DNA of 64,000 nt, taken from positions 1,116,001 through 1,180,000 of the forward strand of contig NZ_CP011807.3 in assembly GCF_001029105.3 (NCBI RefSeq), in the 5' to 3' direction. Each line of letters starts with the position of its first letter. The first letter of the stretch is position 1. Made by a program: the position numbers and the translations under genes. Shown in pieces: positions 43,341 through 52,873 of the stretch. This stretch comes from Pandoraea faecigallinarum (lineage in GTDB: Bacteria > Pseudomonadota > Gammaproteobacteria > Burkholderiales > Burkholderiaceae). The notes beneath the pieces are model-generated. The model had not been told where the DNA came from. It was given only the letters and a program-made list of their open reading frames with translations, and searched no databases.

Positions 43341-44957
43341 TCAGTGTGACAGCGCAGGCATGCCTTCCATGCTCGCGGCGTCCTGCTCGCGCTCTTCCGA
43401 AAGATACGGCGTGCGCCACCCTGCCCTGACCCCCCAGTGATAGAACGCCAGCGAGAGCACGGCCACGAGGCCCATGTCCCAGCCATAAGGCAGCAGGCCG
43501 AGGCCGCCGAATTCCTTGCTGCCGATGTACGAGCACAGCGCCATGCACGGCAAATAACCGATGAGCCACCACGACGCCTTGAGGTCGCGGCCGAAGCCTT
43601 GCCAATTGTCTTTCGCCTGATAGTAGAAATAGACCGGCAGCGCCACGATCACCAGCACGATGATCTGGCCGGTCAGCGGCCAGCGTGCCCAGTAAAGAAT
43701 CAGCGACGCGCACACGAACGCGAACGGGGCGATCAGCGACAGGCCGCGAAGGCGCAGCGGGCGATGCATCTCGGGCGCCGAGCGGCGCAGGGCCATCACG
43801 CTGATCGGACCCGTCAGGTACGAAATCACGGTCGCCACCGAGATCACGGCAGCCAGCGAATCCCAGCCGCGGAAGAAGAACATGAAGATGAACGAGATCG
43901 CGAGGTTGAACCACATTGCCGGGCGCGGCACGCCGTACAGCGGGTGCACGCGACCCAGGATCGCCGGCAGCGTGCGGTTGCGCTCCATCGCGTAGATCAT
44001 GCGGCTCGTCGTGGCCATGTACGTGGTGCCGGTGCCGCTCGGGCTCAGGAAAGCGTCGAAGTACAGCACGATGGCCAGCCAGTTCAGGCCGAGCGCAATC
44101 GCGAGTTCGGCGAACGGCGAGCTGAAGCTCACCATGTGCCAGCCGCCGGCCAGTTGCTCCGGCGAGAGCGCGCCGATGTAGGCTATTTGCAGCAATAGAT
44201 AGATGACCGTGGCGAGCAGGATCGAGCCGACGACCGCGAACGGAATGCTGCGGCCGGGATCCCGGGCTTCGCCTGCCAGATTGACCGGGCTTTGGAACCC
44301 GTTGAAGGCGAACACAATGCCGGACGTGGCGACCGCCGTCAGGACGGCCGACATGCCGTTCGGCGCGAAGCCGCCATGCTCGGCGATGTTGAAGTTGCCC
44401 GGATGAAAGCCGGCAATCATCAGTCCGGCAATGGTCAGCGCGGGAATGGCGAACTTGAACAGCGTAATGGCCGTGTTGGCGCGTGCAAACAGCTTGACGC
44501 CCCAGTAATTCAGCATGAAGTAGACAATCACGAGCAAGGCGGACAACGCCAGTCCGCTCGTGGTGAGCGTGCCGTCCACGAACAGGGCGTGCGCCCAGTC
44601 GTATGGCCATGTGCTCATGTACTGAATCGACGCTTCGGCTTCGATGGGAATCACCGAGACGATGGCGATCCAGTTGGCCCAGGCGGCGATGAAGCCGACC
44701 AGACTGCCATGCGAGTAGCGGGAGTAGCGCACCATGCCGCCCGACTCGGGGAACATGGCGCCCAGTTCGGCGTAAGTCAGCGCGATGGCGAGAATCACGA
44801 CGGCGCCGATGAGCCAGGCGAAGAGGGCGGCGGGGCCGGCGATCTTGGCGGCCTTCCATGCGCCGAAGAGCCAGCCGGAGCCGATGATCGAACCGAGACC
44901 GGTCAACATCAGGGCGAACGGCCCGATGTTGCGCATGAGGGATTGGTTGTTGTCCAT
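43341..44957 (-). CDS. APC-family amino acid/amine permease
   Basis: 538 aa from the ATG at 44957 (GGAGAAGAC upstream). About 12-14 hydrophobic helices; the first contains the APC signature LMLTGLGSIIGSGWLFGAWK (GSGW in place of the usual GxG(I/W)), with NWIAIVSVIPIEAEASIQY in helix 3-4 and GFQSPVNLAGEARDPGRSIP in helix 6-7. It moves an amino acid or related cation with protons or by exchange. The protein is about 60 residues longer than AdiC/GadC-type members at the C-terminus. The substrate is not identifiable. Confidence 0.88.
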   Translation of the reverse strand: MDNNQSLMRNIGPFALMLTGLGSIIGSGWLFGAWKAAKIAGPAALFAWLIGAVVILAIALTYAELGAMFPESGGMVRYSRYSHGSLVGFIAAWANWIAIVSVIPIEAEASIQYMSTWPYDWAHALFVDGTLTTSGLALSALLVIVYFMLNYWGVKLFARANTAITLFKFAIPALTIAGLMIAGFHPGNFNIAEHGGFAPNGMSAVLTAVATSGIVFAFNGFQSPVNLAGEARDPGRSIPFAVVGSILLATVIYLLLQIAYIGALSPEQLAGGWHMVSFSSPFAELAIALGLNWLAIVLYFDAFLSPSGTGTTYMATTSRMIYAMERNRTLPAILGRVHPLYGVPRPAMWFNLAISFIFMFFFRGWDSLAAVISVATVISYLTGPISVMALRRSAPEMHRPLRLRGLSLIAPFAFVCASLILYWARWPLTGQIIVLVIVALPVYFYYQAKDNWQGFGRDLKASWWLIGYLPCMALCSYIGSKEFGGLGLLPYGWDMGLVAVLSLAFYHWGVRAGWRTPYLSEEREQDAASMEGMPALSH

Positions 44958-45369
44958 ACGTTGTCTTCTCCACGCCCGGGGGGGAGCAAGCCGGCCGTCC
45001 CGTGGGGCAAGGGCGGCACGTTGCGCGAGGGCGGACACGTCGGCAGGCCGGTCGCCGTCACAACGAGCATGACGGCGCGGGGGCGGCGCTGACGAACGCG
45101 ATTTCTGTTGATCGGCTTCGCAAAACCTCACCGGTATCCGGGACCGCACCGCGGGGTGGGCGTGCAGCGCCCGAATTGGGGTCGGGGTGAGCGTTTCGTG
45201 AAAAAAGCGCGATTCTACCCGAGCCGCCCCGCGCGTGTGGGACTTTGTAACACTTTCGGGATGCCCTCAGGTTCGACGATGATAAGGAGAAATGGGCGAA
45301 AGCCAGTCACGGCGCACCTCGCACCGTGGGAAACGGACTATTACAAACTGTTAAAGGGTCAGATGCCCA
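44958..45369. other. Intergenic region between the APC permease and the GabD-like gene
   Basis: 412 bp. It holds the upstream region of the permease gene. An ATG preceded by AAGGAG at about 45294 opens only a 20-codon frame (MGESQSRRTSHRGKRTITNC) on the opposite strand; I do not count it as a gene. Confidence 0.5.
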
Positions 45370-46953
45370 TCACATCCCGGCAAGGCAGAGATACTTCGTT
45401 TCAAGGTACTCGTCGATACCGTACTTCGACCCTTCACGGCCCAGTCCCGACTGCTTTACACCGCCGAATGGCGCGACCTCGTTCGAGATCGGGCCGGTAT
45501 TGATGCCGACCATGCCCGCTTCGATGCCCTCGGCCACACGCCAGACACGCCCGACGTCGCGTGCAAAGAAATAGGACGCCAGTCCGAAGTCCGAGGCGTT
45601 GGCCAGGCGGATGCCATCCGCTTCGTCCTTGAAACGGAAGACTGGGGCCACCGGCCCGAAGGTTTCCTCCTGCGCGACGAGCATGTCGGCGCTCGCGTCG
45701 GCGACCACGGTCGGTTCGAAAAAGCGGCCGTGCATCACCTTCCCGCCGACGGTCACGCGTCCGCCTTTGGCGATGGCGTCTTCCACGTGACGCTCCACTT
45801 TGGCGATGGCCGCGTCTTCGATCAGCGGACCGATCGCGACACCCGTCTCGAAACCGTTGCCCACGCGCAGTTTGCCGACGGCCGCGGTGAGCTTTTCCAC
45901 GAACGTGTCGTAAATGCCGTCCTGCGCGTAGATCCGATTGGCGCACACGCACGTCTGGCCGGCATTGCGAAACTTGGAGGCGATGCATCCTTCGACGGCG
46001 GCGTCCACGTCGGCGTCGTCGAACACCAGAAACGGCGCGAGGCCGCCGAGTTCGAGCGCGACTTTCTTGATCGTCGACGCGCATTGCGCCATGAGCCCGG
46101 CGCCCACGGGCGTGGAGCCGGTGAAGGAGAAATGCCGCACGCGCGGGCTGGACGTCAGGACGTTGCCGACGTCCGACGAGTGTTTCGACGTCACGACATT
46201 GAACACGCCTTTCGGCAAGCCGGCGCGCTCGGCAAGTTCTGCAAGCGCCAGCGCGCTCAACGGCGTGAGGCGGGCTGGTTTGACGACGATGGTGCAGCCC
46301 GCCGCGATGGCCGGGGCGATCTTGCGGGTAATCATGGCAATGGGGAAGTTCCAGGGCGTGATCGACGCGCACACGCCGATGGGCTGCTTGAGCACCAGCA
46401 TGCGTTTGCCGCCTTCGGGCGAGGCGAGCACGTCGCCGTCCACCCGCTTGGCTTCTTCGGCGAACCATTCGATGAACGAGGCGCCGTAAGCGACCTCACC
46501 CTTGGCTTCGGCCAGCGGTTTGCCCTGCTCGGCGGTCATGATGGCGCCGAGGTCGTCCTGCGCCTGCATGATGAGATCGAACCAATGGCGCATGATGCGC
46601 GCACGTTCCTTGCCGGTCTTGCCGCGCCACTCCGGCAACGCGGTTTCGGCCGCGACCAGCGCGCGTTCCGTCTCTTTGGCGCCAAGGTCGGCGACTTGCG
46701 CGATTTCTGCATCGGTCGCCGGATCGTTGACGGCAAAAGTCGCGTGGGAGTCGGCTTGCGTCCATGCGCCGTCGATGTAGGCGTCGGTGCGCAGCAGTTC
46801 GGGGTCTTTCAGGCGGGCCTGCACCGGGTGTGCCTTGGCCGGGGCGCGAGCTGGCCGCGAATGCGGCGACGATCGGGTCGTGTGGGACGCTGGGGCGGCA
46901 TGCGAGGGGCCGGAGGGGTGGCCGGAGGGGCGGGAGGTGCGGGATGACGACAC
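45370..46953 (-). CDS. NAD(P)-dependent succinate-semialdehyde dehydrogenase family (GabD-like)
   Basis: 527 aa from a GTG at 46953 that follows AAGGAG by 6 nt. The first about 40 aa (Ser/Pro/His/Ala-rich, for example SGHPSGPSHAAPASHTTR) are low complexity and absent from typical GabD (about 480-490 aa). The catalytic core has ITPWNFPIAMITRKIAPAIA, FTGSTPVGAGLM, LELGGLAPFLVFDDADVDAA (general-base Glu) and NAGQTCVCANR with the nucleophile Cys. It oxidises an aldehyde such as succinic semialdehyde to the acid. No gabT lies nearby. Confidence 0.85.
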   Translation of the reverse strand: MSSSRTSRPSGHPSGPSHAAPASHTTRSSPHSRPARAPAKAHPVQARLKDPELLRTDAYIDGAWTQADSHATFAVNDPATDAEIAQVADLGAKETERALVAAETALPEWRGKTGKERARIMRHWFDLIMQAQDDLGAIMTAEQGKPLAEAKGEVAYGASFIEWFAEEAKRVDGDVLASPEGGKRMLVLKQPIGVCASITPWNFPIAMITRKIAPAIAAGCTIVVKPARLTPLSALALAELAERAGLPKGVFNVVTSKHSSDVGNVLTSSPRVRHFSFTGSTPVGAGLMAQCASTIKKVALELGGLAPFLVFDDADVDAAVEGCIASKFRNAGQTCVCANRIYAQDGIYDTFVEKLTAAVGKLRVGNGFETGVAIGPLIEDAAIAKVERHVEDAIAKGGRVTVGGKVMHGRFFEPTVVADASADMLVAQEETFGPVAPVFRFKDEADGIRLANASDFGLASYFFARDVGRVWRVAEGIEAGMVGINTGPISNEVAPFGGVKQSGLGREGSKYGIDEYLETKYLCLAGM

Positions 46954-47096
46954 GATCAGCTCCTTTCGATGACCGGGCGGCGCGCGCGGGGGGAGCAACG
47001 CCGCTCAGGGGATGGAAATGGATACGGATACGGCTTATCTGTCTGCCGGGTGCCAGCTTACGCCAGGACGATGCACAGCGGATCGCCACAAATGCA

Positions 47097-47127
47097 AACG
47101 CCGGCAGCCCGACGGGCCACCGGCGTT
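47097..47127 (-). terminator. Stem-loop after ubiD
   Basis: AACGCCGG and CCGGCGTT with an inner GCCC/GGGC pairing, 30 bp past the ubiD stop on the minus strand, followed by TTTGCATTTG. Likely a weak terminator. Confidence 0.5.
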
Positions 47128-47156
47128 CGGAATGACTGGGGAAGCGCGGGCTGGTT

Positions 47157-48707
47157 TTACAACCCGAGATCCCGATACAGCACAGCCATGCGCGCGTCCA
47201 CGTCGGCGGTCATTTCGATGGGACGCCCCCACTCGCGCGAAGTTTCGCCCGGCCACTTATTGGTCGCGTCGATCCCCATTTTCGAGCCCAACCCGGCTTT
47301 GGGCGAAGCGAAGTCGAGATAGTCGATGGGTGTCTGGTCGACGAGCGTGGTGTCACGGGTCGGGTCCACACGTGTAGTGATCGCCCAGATGACCTCTTTC
47401 CAGTCGCGAATGGCGACGTCTTCGTCCACCACGACGATGAACTTCGTATACATGAACTGGCGCAGGAAACTCCATACCCCGAACATCACCCGTTTCGCAT
47501 GTCCCGGATATGCCTTCTTCATCTGTACGATAGCCATCCGGTAACTGCAACCCTCGGGAGGCAAATAGAAGTCGGTGATTTCGGGAAACTGCTTTTGCAA
47601 CAGCGGCACGAAGACTTCGTTGAGCGCAACGCCGAGCACAGCCGGCTCGTCGGGCGGTTTGCCGGTGTAGGTCGAGTGATAAACGGCATTGCGGCGCATC
47701 GTGATGCGCTCGATCTTGAAGACCGGGAACCACTCCTGCTCGTTGTAATAGCCGGTGTGATCGCCGTATGGACCTTCGAGGGCATGGTCGTAACCGGCTG
47801 TCGCACCACGCGACGGCGGCGGGGGCGCCCCTTCCGGAACGACGCGCGGTTGCCCGGCCGGATAAATGAAACCCTCCAGCACGATCTCGGCGCGCGCCGG
47901 TACGCGCAGCGACTCCAGTCCCGGCGTGACGCACTTTGCCAGTTCAGTACGGCTGCCGCGCAGCAGACCGGCAAACTGGTACTCGGAGAGGGTGTCGGGC
48001 ACGGGTGTCACCGCGCCGAGCATGGTGGCGGGATCGGCGCCCAGGGCCACGGCGATCGGGAACGGCTTGCCCGGGTTCGCCTGGGCAAACTCGCGGAAAT
48101 CCAGCGCGCCGCCGCGATGGGCAAGCCAACGCATGATGACCTCGTTGCGGCTGATCACTTGCTGACGGTAGATGCCCAGGTTCTGACGCTTGCGGTGCGG
48201 CCCCTTCGTAATCACCAGGCCCCAGGTAATCAGCGGGGCGGCGTCGCCGGGCCAGCATGTCTGAATCGGCAGGCGGGAGAGATCGACGTCGTCGCCCTCC
48301 CATACGATCTCCTGACACACCGGACTGCCGACTTCCTTCGGCGCCATGTCCCACACCGCTTTGGCCATGCCGAACAGCTTGCCGGCATCCTTCAGCCCGC
48401 GCGGCGGCTCGGGTTCCTTGAGTGTCGAGAGAAGACGGCCGATATCGCGCAGCGAGCCCAGCGCGTTCCCCCCGTCTTCGACGCCCATCCCCAACGCCAC
48501 GCGTTCAGGGGTGCCAAACAAGTTGGCAAGCACCGGCATGTCGTAACCCGCCGGCCGCTCGAACCACAAGGCCGGCCCTCCCGCATTGAGCACGCGATCG
48601 GCGAGCGCGGTCATCTCCAACACCGGCGAGACCGGCACGTCTACGCGACGAAGCTGGCCGGATCGCTCCAGTTGCGCGGTGAAGTCACGAAGATCGAGAT
48701 ATTTCAT
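47157..48707 (-). CDS. ubiD: UbiD-family decarboxylase (4-hydroxy-3-polyprenylbenzoate decarboxylase)
   Basis: 516 aa from ATG 48707 ([20 protein letters not shown], a typical UbiD start). Characteristic segments are [39 protein letters not shown] and [11 protein letters not shown], and the C-terminal [22 protein letters not shown] that ends full-length UbiD proteins. It decarboxylates the polyprenylated 4-hydroxybenzoate in ubiquinone synthesis and needs prenylated FMN made by UbiX, whose gene is not in the window. It is monocistronic. Confidence 0.93.
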   Translation of the reverse strand: MKYLDLRDFTAQLERSGQLRRVDVPVSPVLEMTALADRVLNAGGPALWFERPAGYDMPVLANLFGTPERVALGMGVEDGGNALGSLRDIGRLLSTLKEPEPPRGLKDAGKLFGMAKAVWDMAPKEVGSPVCQEIVWEGDDVDLSRLPIQTCWPGDAAPLITWGLVITKGPHRKRQNLGIYRQQVISRNEVIMRWLAHRGGALDFREFAQANPGKPFPIAVALGADPATMLGAVTPVPDTLSEYQFAGLLRGSRTELAKCVTPGLESLRVPARAEIVLEGFIYPAGQPRVVPEGAPPPPSRGATAGYDHALEGPYGDHTGYYNEQEWFPVFKIERITMRRNAVYHSTYTGKPPDEPAVLGVALNEVFVPLLQKQFPEITDFYLPPEGCSYRMAIVQMKKAYPGHAKRVMFGVWSFLRQFMYTKFIVVVDEDVAIRDWKEVIWAITTRVDPTRDTTLVDQTPIDYLDFASPKAGLGSKMGIDATNKWPGETSREWGRPIEMTADVDARMAVLYRDLGL

Positions 48708-48903
48708 GAAACAAACCGTTACGAAAAATTTTACGAAATTCATACGTCCGGGGTAAACGGCCGTTTGAATCGCGCGAATGTCGGAGTGACACCCTTGTAA
48801 ACGCGGGGTGAGGCAGGGCATTTTAACGGTCAAGCCCGCCGGACGTCACGGCAAAACGGGGGTTGCAAATTACTTTTAGTAATTATTTGTCTGAATAATA
48901 GTA

Positions 48904-48931
48904 TTGACGGATTATATATCGCTGCTACAAT
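48904..48931 (+). promoter_or_regulatory. Strong sigma-70 promoter
   Basis: TTGACG (48904-48909), 16-bp AT-rich spacer, TACAAT (48926-48931), preceded by an AT-rich UP-like stretch at 48866-48903. Transcription would start near 48938, about 340 nt before the nearest plus-strand coding start. Confidence 0.75.
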
Positions 48932-48937
48932 CCGCCC

Positions 48938-49275
48938 GTTGAATCCAGAAAGGCGGCTTCGAGGACGGGTAGGCCGACCCGCTCAAGCTTAGCGACAACT
49001 ACAACATCGACGTGGATTTTCAGTGGCTGGTTTTCTCACCGAGGTCGGGAAGCCAGTGTTTTAGGAAGCAGCGCGAGCGATAGCTCGTCAGCGCCAGAGA
49101 CCTGAACAGGTCGGCGCGCTGCGGCGGTAGCGGCATCGTCAATGACAAACACGATGCACCGCCTCGTTCCATATGCCGTAAGTAAGCGTTTCACGGGATG
49201 CCTGGCGGGCATACCGGCTTACTTCCTTACGCCCCGGGGCCACCCCGTGGTGACGGCGTAACCGGAGTACGTAGT
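48938..49275 (+). ncRNA. Structured 5' leader or small RNA upstream of the lytic transglycosylase gene
   Basis: Region predicted to be transcribed from the promoter at 48904-48931. Three consecutive stems can be drawn: GCGCC/GGCGC enclosing GACCT/AGGTC (49091-49117); GCGGT plus GCATCGT paired with ACGATGC plus ACCGC (49124-49162); and GTAAGTAAGC (49178-49187) with GCTTACTTCCTTAC (49217-49230) around a GATGCC-GGGCAT loop hairpin. No coding frame fits. I do not recognise a known riboswitch or sRNA family, so whether it is a leader or a separate RNA is open. The rest of the 568-bp gap (48708-48903) is promoter region. Confidence 0.55.
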
Positions 49276-50328
49276 ATGAAGAAGTCTGGTTTATCACCGT
49301 GGCTGCTGGCCGTGTTGGGTGCGCTTCGCGCGCGCGGCGCGGCAACGGTAGCCGTGGCTCGCCGCGATTGGCGTCGTCTGGCATGGCACGGCGGTCGTGC
49401 AGGACTGTATGCGTCCAGCGCGGTCGGTCTGGTCGCCGTGGTCGGCACGCTGGCGTTGTGGGCCCGACCGACGTGGCGCGCGGATCTGGCGTCGCGCGTA
49501 GGTCCGCTGCTCGAGGCGGCCACCGGTTCGGCCAACGCGGCCAGCCAGGGCGCCAACGGCGGCATGGTCGCTCGAGGCACGCCGTCCGACTCGACGATGA
49601 TGGCGCAAGCCGCGCAGCACGTGCCGTCGGCCGCTGTGCTTGCCGCCTATATTCCGAACCAGCGTGTGGCGGCCGATGCGCGCGCCACCAAGGTGCTCGA
49701 TACGCGCGAGCAGATCGCCGTGGCCGACTATCTCGCACGCCGCTATCGCGTGGCGGGTGACGTGACGGGCAATCTCGTGCGTGCTGCTTATTCGACCGGC
49801 AAGGAAGTCGGCCTCGATCCGCTGTTGCTGCTCGCCGTGATGGCGATCGAATCGGGCTTCAACCCGTATGCGGAGAGCACGGTCGGCGCGCAGGGCCTCA
49901 TGCAGGTCATGTCGAAGGTGCATCAGGACAAGCTCGAATACTTCGGCGGTCCGGAAGCGGCCCTCCACCCGCTCGCCAACATCAAGGTGGGTGCATTGAT
50001 TCTGAAGGAATGCATCGCGCGCGGCGGTTCGCTCGCCGGCGGTTTGCGTCTGTATGTGGGATCGACCAGTGCCGGCGACGGCGGCTACGGTGCCAAGGTG
50101 CTTGCCGAGCGCGATCGTCTGCGCGGCGTGTCCATGGGACGCAAGGTCTCGCCCAACGAGCCGCAGTCGCCGGTGATCGTCAGCTCGGCCAAGCCGGTGG
50201 CGAAGCCGGTCTCGGCGGGCAAGTCGGAAGACACCGCGGAATCGGCGCCTTCGCCGGCAGCATCGACGTCGGCCGGCAAGGCCGCGTCGACCGGCAAGCT
50301 CGAGGCGGACGACAGTACGGCGGCCTGA
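49276..50328 (+). CDS. Lytic transglycosylase, SLT (Slt70) domain
   Basis: 350 aa; ATG 49276 after CGGAG. One hydrophobic segment at about 50-70 (a signal anchor), a low-complexity linker, then an SLT domain: GLDPLLLLAVMAIESGFNP (catalytic Glu in AIES), YAESTVGAQGLMQVMSKVH, and a C-terminal GGLRLYVGSTSAGDGGYGAKV. It cleaves peptidoglycan between MurNAc and GlcNAc in the periplasm. The last 60 aa are a Pro/Ser/Ala/Thr-rich tail. A perfect terminator closes the gene. Confidence 0.92.
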   Translation: MKKSGLSPWLLAVLGALRARGAATVAVARRDWRRLAWHGGRAGLYASSAVGLVAVVGTLALWARPTWRADLASRVGPLLEAATGSANAASQGANGGMVARGTPSDSTMMAQAAQHVPSAAVLAAYIPNQRVAADARATKVLDTREQIAVADYLARRYRVAGDVTGNLVRAAYSTGKEVGLDPLLLLAVMAIESGFNPYAESTVGAQGLMQVMSKVHQDKLEYFGGPEAALHPLANIKVGALILKECIARGGSLAGGLRLYVGSTSAGDGGYGAKVLAERDRLRGVSMGRKVSPNEPQSPVIVSSAKPVAKPVSAGKSEDTAESAPSPAASTSAGKAASTGKLEADDSTAA

Positions 50329-50418
50329 ACGGCCCGTGACCTCGCACGATGTGCCACGGCCGGCGTATCCGACGGTTCGCGATGCTATCTATATAGTAGA
50401 GACGTGGCAGCAGCCAAT

Positions 50419-50452
50419 AAAAAACCCATCGAAGCGATTCGATGGGTTTTTT
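50419..50452. terminator. Bidirectional terminator between the transglycosylase and aminotransferase genes
   Basis: AAAAAACCCATCGAA and TTCGATGGGTTTTTT flank GCGA: a perfect 15-bp stem with A-run and T-run, fitting both convergent genes. Confidence 0.95.
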
Positions 50453-50487
50453 GTTTGGACGCCGCAGAACGGCAACGCCAATGTGCC

Positions 50488-50523
50488 GATCCCGCTGATC
50501 CCGCTGATCCCCCCGATCCCGCC
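50488..50523. repeat. 9-bp tandem repeat, intergenic
   Basis: Four copies of GATCCCGCT-like 9-mers (two perfect, two with changes), between the terminator and the aminotransferase stop. Part of the window-wide 9-bp repeat pattern. Confidence 0.8.
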
Positions 50524-50530
50524 GATTCGC

Positions 50531-51733
50531 TCAACCAGCGGCGAACACGTTACCGATCCGGTCCATCGCTTCGCGCAACTGCGCGAGGGACGTTGCGTAC
50601 GACAGGCGAATGTACTGATGCGGTTCGGCAAAGCCGAAGTCCAGCCCCGGCACCAGCACGACATCCGCCTGCTGAAGCAGCGATTGCGTGAGCCGGTCGC
50701 TGTCGCAGGCATCCGGGTGGGGGATGCCCGTGCAGTCTGCGTAGACGTAGAACGCGCCGTCCGGCATGACCGGCACCTTGAAGCCCAGTTGCTCCAGGGC
50801 CGGCACGACGTAATCGCGGCGTTGGCGGAAGGCTTCCTTGCGTTGCTCGTAGATCGCGATCGTTTCCGGCAGGAAGCACGCCGTTGCCGCATGCTGAGCG
50901 ACGGCGGACGGACAGATGAACAGATTCTGCGCGAGCTTCTCGAATGTCGGCACCATCGTGGGCGGTACGACCAGCCAGCCCAGACGCCAGCCCGTCATGT
51001 TGAAGTACTTCGAGAAGCTGCTCACGACCAGCACGTCGTCGCCGAAGCTCAGGGCCGTGGTGGGTTTGCCGTCGTACGACAGACCTTGATAGATCTCGTC
51101 GACGAGGGTGAATCCCCCGCGGGCGCGTACCGCCTTGACGATGCGCGAGAGTTCGTCCGTCTCGATGGAGGTGCCTGTCGGATTCGACGGCGATGCAAGC
51201 AGCACGCCCTTCGTCTTCGCTGCCCAATGGGACTCGATGCGCTCGGCGGTCAACTGAAAACGCTCCGCCGGGCCGGACGGAATCAGCACCGGCTTGCCGT
51301 CGAACGTCGATACGAAGTGACGGTTGCACGGATAGCAGGGATCCGGCATCAGCACTTCGTCGCCCACACCCACGAGCGCCGCGCAGGCCAGCACGAGCGC
51401 TGCCGAAGCGCCCGCCGTCACAACGATACGCGACGGATCGACGTCCACCCCGTAAAAACTACGGTAGTAGCCGGAGATCGCCTCGCGCAACGCGGGAATC
51501 CCCATCGCGCCGGTGTATTGGGTGCGGCCATCGCGCATGGCCTTCGCCGCCGCTTCGATCACCGCCTCGGGCGCCGTGAAGTCCGGCTCGCCAATGCCCA
51601 TATGAATCACCCGGTGTCCCGCCTTCTCCCGTAGCGCGGCCTGCTTGGCCAGTTCCATCACGTGGAAGGGAGCGATATCGTCGACACGTTGCGCGAGTGT
51701 CAGTGCGGGAGCGAGGTTAGGCGTGCGGTCCAT
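50531..51733 (-). CDS. PLP-dependent aminotransferase, class I/II (aspartate/alanine-type)
   Basis: 400 aa. Fold-type I signatures include HMGIGEPDFTAPEAVIEAAA at the N-terminus, SNPTGTSIE, the DEIYQGLSYDG block and the cofactor Lys in VVSSFSKYFNMTGWRLGW. The C-terminal IRLSYATSLAQLREA supplies the conserved substrate-binding Arg. It transfers an amino group between an amino acid and a 2-oxo acid; the substrate is not resolved by sequence. It is followed on the same strand by nothing closer than the terminator; the nusB gene lies 45 bp upstream and may share the transcript. Confidence 0.9.
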   Translation of the reverse strand: MDRTPNLAPALTLAQRVDDIAPFHVMELAKQAALREKAGHRVIHMGIGEPDFTAPEAVIEAAAKAMRDGRTQYTGAMGIPALREAISGYYRSFYGVDVDPSRIVVTAGASAALVLACAALVGVGDEVLMPDPCYPCNRHFVSTFDGKPVLIPSGPAERFQLTAERIESHWAAKTKGVLLASPSNPTGTSIETDELSRIVKAVRARGGFTLVDEIYQGLSYDGKPTTALSFGDDVLVVSSFSKYFNMTGWRLGWLVVPPTMVPTFEKLAQNLFICPSAVAQHAATACFLPETIAIYEQRKEAFRQRRDYVVPALEQLGFKVPVMPDGAFYVYADCTGIPHPDACDSDRLTQSLLQQADVVLVPGLDFGFAEPHQYIRLSYATSLAQLREAMDRIGNVFAAG

Positions 51734-51778
51734 GGGCGGGGGGAGGGTTATCGGAAAAGCGGCAAGGCCAGCCGGACG

Positions 51779-52231
51779 TCAGGTGCCCTTGCCGCGACCG
51801 CCACTGCGGTTGGCTGCGACTTCCGCCGGGCGCACTTCGGCCGCGAACTTGTCGAGCACACCGTTCACGAAGCGGTGGCCGTCCGGGCCGCCGAACGTTT
51901 TCACGACTTCGACCGCTTCGTTGATCACCACGCGGTACGGCACATCCTGAAGATGGATCAGTTCGTACGCACCGGCGATCAGCGCGGCGTGTTCGATGGG
52001 CGACAGTTGGGCCGCCGGCCGGTCGAGATGGGGCTGGAGTTGCTTCGACAAGGCATCGGCCTCGCGGATGCTGCCGTACAGCACAGCCTCCAGCAAGGCC
52101 TGGTCAGCCTTGTCGTATCCGGGGGTGGAGCGCAGGTGAGCATCGATCTCACTCGCGTGGCCGCGCGAAATCAGCCATTGATACACTCCTTGCAGCGCAA
52201 ATTCGCGCGCGCGGCGCCGTGCACTCTTCAT
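51779..52231 (-). CDS. nusB: Transcription antitermination factor NusB
   Basis: 150 aa: [20 protein letters not shown] at the start and [20 protein letters not shown] then [20 protein letters not shown] are the NusB hallmarks. It binds boxA RNA with S10 (NusE) to antiterminate rRNA operons. The start codon overlaps the ribH stop (TAATG), as in most proteobacteria where ribH-nusB are coupled. A Gly/Arg-rich C-terminal extension of about ten residues is present. Confidence 0.96.
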   Translation of the reverse strand: MKSARRRAREFALQGVYQWLISRGHASEIDAHLRSTPGYDKADQALLEAVLYGSIREADALSKQLQPHLDRPAAQLSPIEHAALIAGAYELIHLQDVPYRVVINEAVEVVKTFGGPDGHRFVNGVLDKFAAEVRPAEVAANRSGGRGKGT

Positions 52232-52746
52232 TACCGATCTTCCTCTTCTTCATCTTCGTCTTCATCCGATCCGTCGTCGCCACCGAGCACGTCGAGGGCT
52301 TCAAGCAGATTGGCCATTTCCACCGCCACGCGGGCAGCATCGCGGCCCTTCTCGGCGGCGCGCACTTCGGCCTGTTCGTCGTTTTCGGTCGTGAGCACCG
52401 CATTGGCGATCGGAATGCCGAAATCGAGGCCGATGCGCGTAATACCGGCACCGCTTTCGTTCGACACCAATTCAAAGTGGTATGTCTCGCCGCGAATCAC
52501 CGCGCCGAGCGCGATGAGCGCGTCGAACTGGCCGCATTCGGCCATCTTTTGCAATGCCAGCGGGATTTCCAGCGCGCCGGGCACCGTCACGAGCAATACG
52601 TCTTCGCCGTCGACGCCCAGGCGTTCGAGTTCAGCCACCGCGGCTTCGCGCAGGGCGGCGCAAATGGCGTCGTTGAAGCGGGCTTGCACGATACCGATGC
52701 GCAGGCCTACACCGTCGAGTTCCGGCTGGTATTGTCCGATTTTCAT
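52231..52746 (-). CDS. ribH: 6,7-dimethyl-8-ribityllumazine synthase (RibH)
   Basis: 171 aa from ATG 52746 (AGGAAGACC upstream). Lumazine synthase motifs are [53 protein letters not shown] with the catalytic His, and [17 protein letters not shown]. It condenses 5-amino-6-ribitylaminouracil with dihydroxybutanone phosphate in riboflavin synthesis. The C-terminus is unusual: an acidic run ([10 protein letters not shown]) of about 15 residues after the normal end, a likely disordered tail. Confidence 0.96.
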   Translation of the reverse strand: MKIGQYQPELDGVGLRIGIVQARFNDAICAALREAAVAELERLGVDGEDVLLVTVPGALEIPLALQKMAECGQFDALIALGAVIRGETYHFELVSNESGAGITRIGLDFGIPIANAVLTTENDEQAEVRAAEKGRDAARVAVEMANLLEALDVLGGDDGSDEDEDEEEEDR

Positions 52747-52873
52747 AATGGTCTTCCTCAAAAAAGTACCGTCCAGGCGGTGCGGCCAACGTAGTACCGG
52801 CACGCCCGAGACAGGCGATGCCCGGCAATATCACGCCCGGCCTGCATGGGGCGGGGCGGCGATATGGGGATAC

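Noticed and set aside
45294..45356. 20-codon ORF with a good ribosome site
   Set aside because: No conserved features or promoter; likely chance in an intergenic region.
48985..49083. Protein-like stretch DPLKLSDNYNIDVDFQWLVF in the leader
   Set aside because: In-frame stop just upstream, no ribosome site before the only GTG, and it lies in a region with RNA secondary structure.
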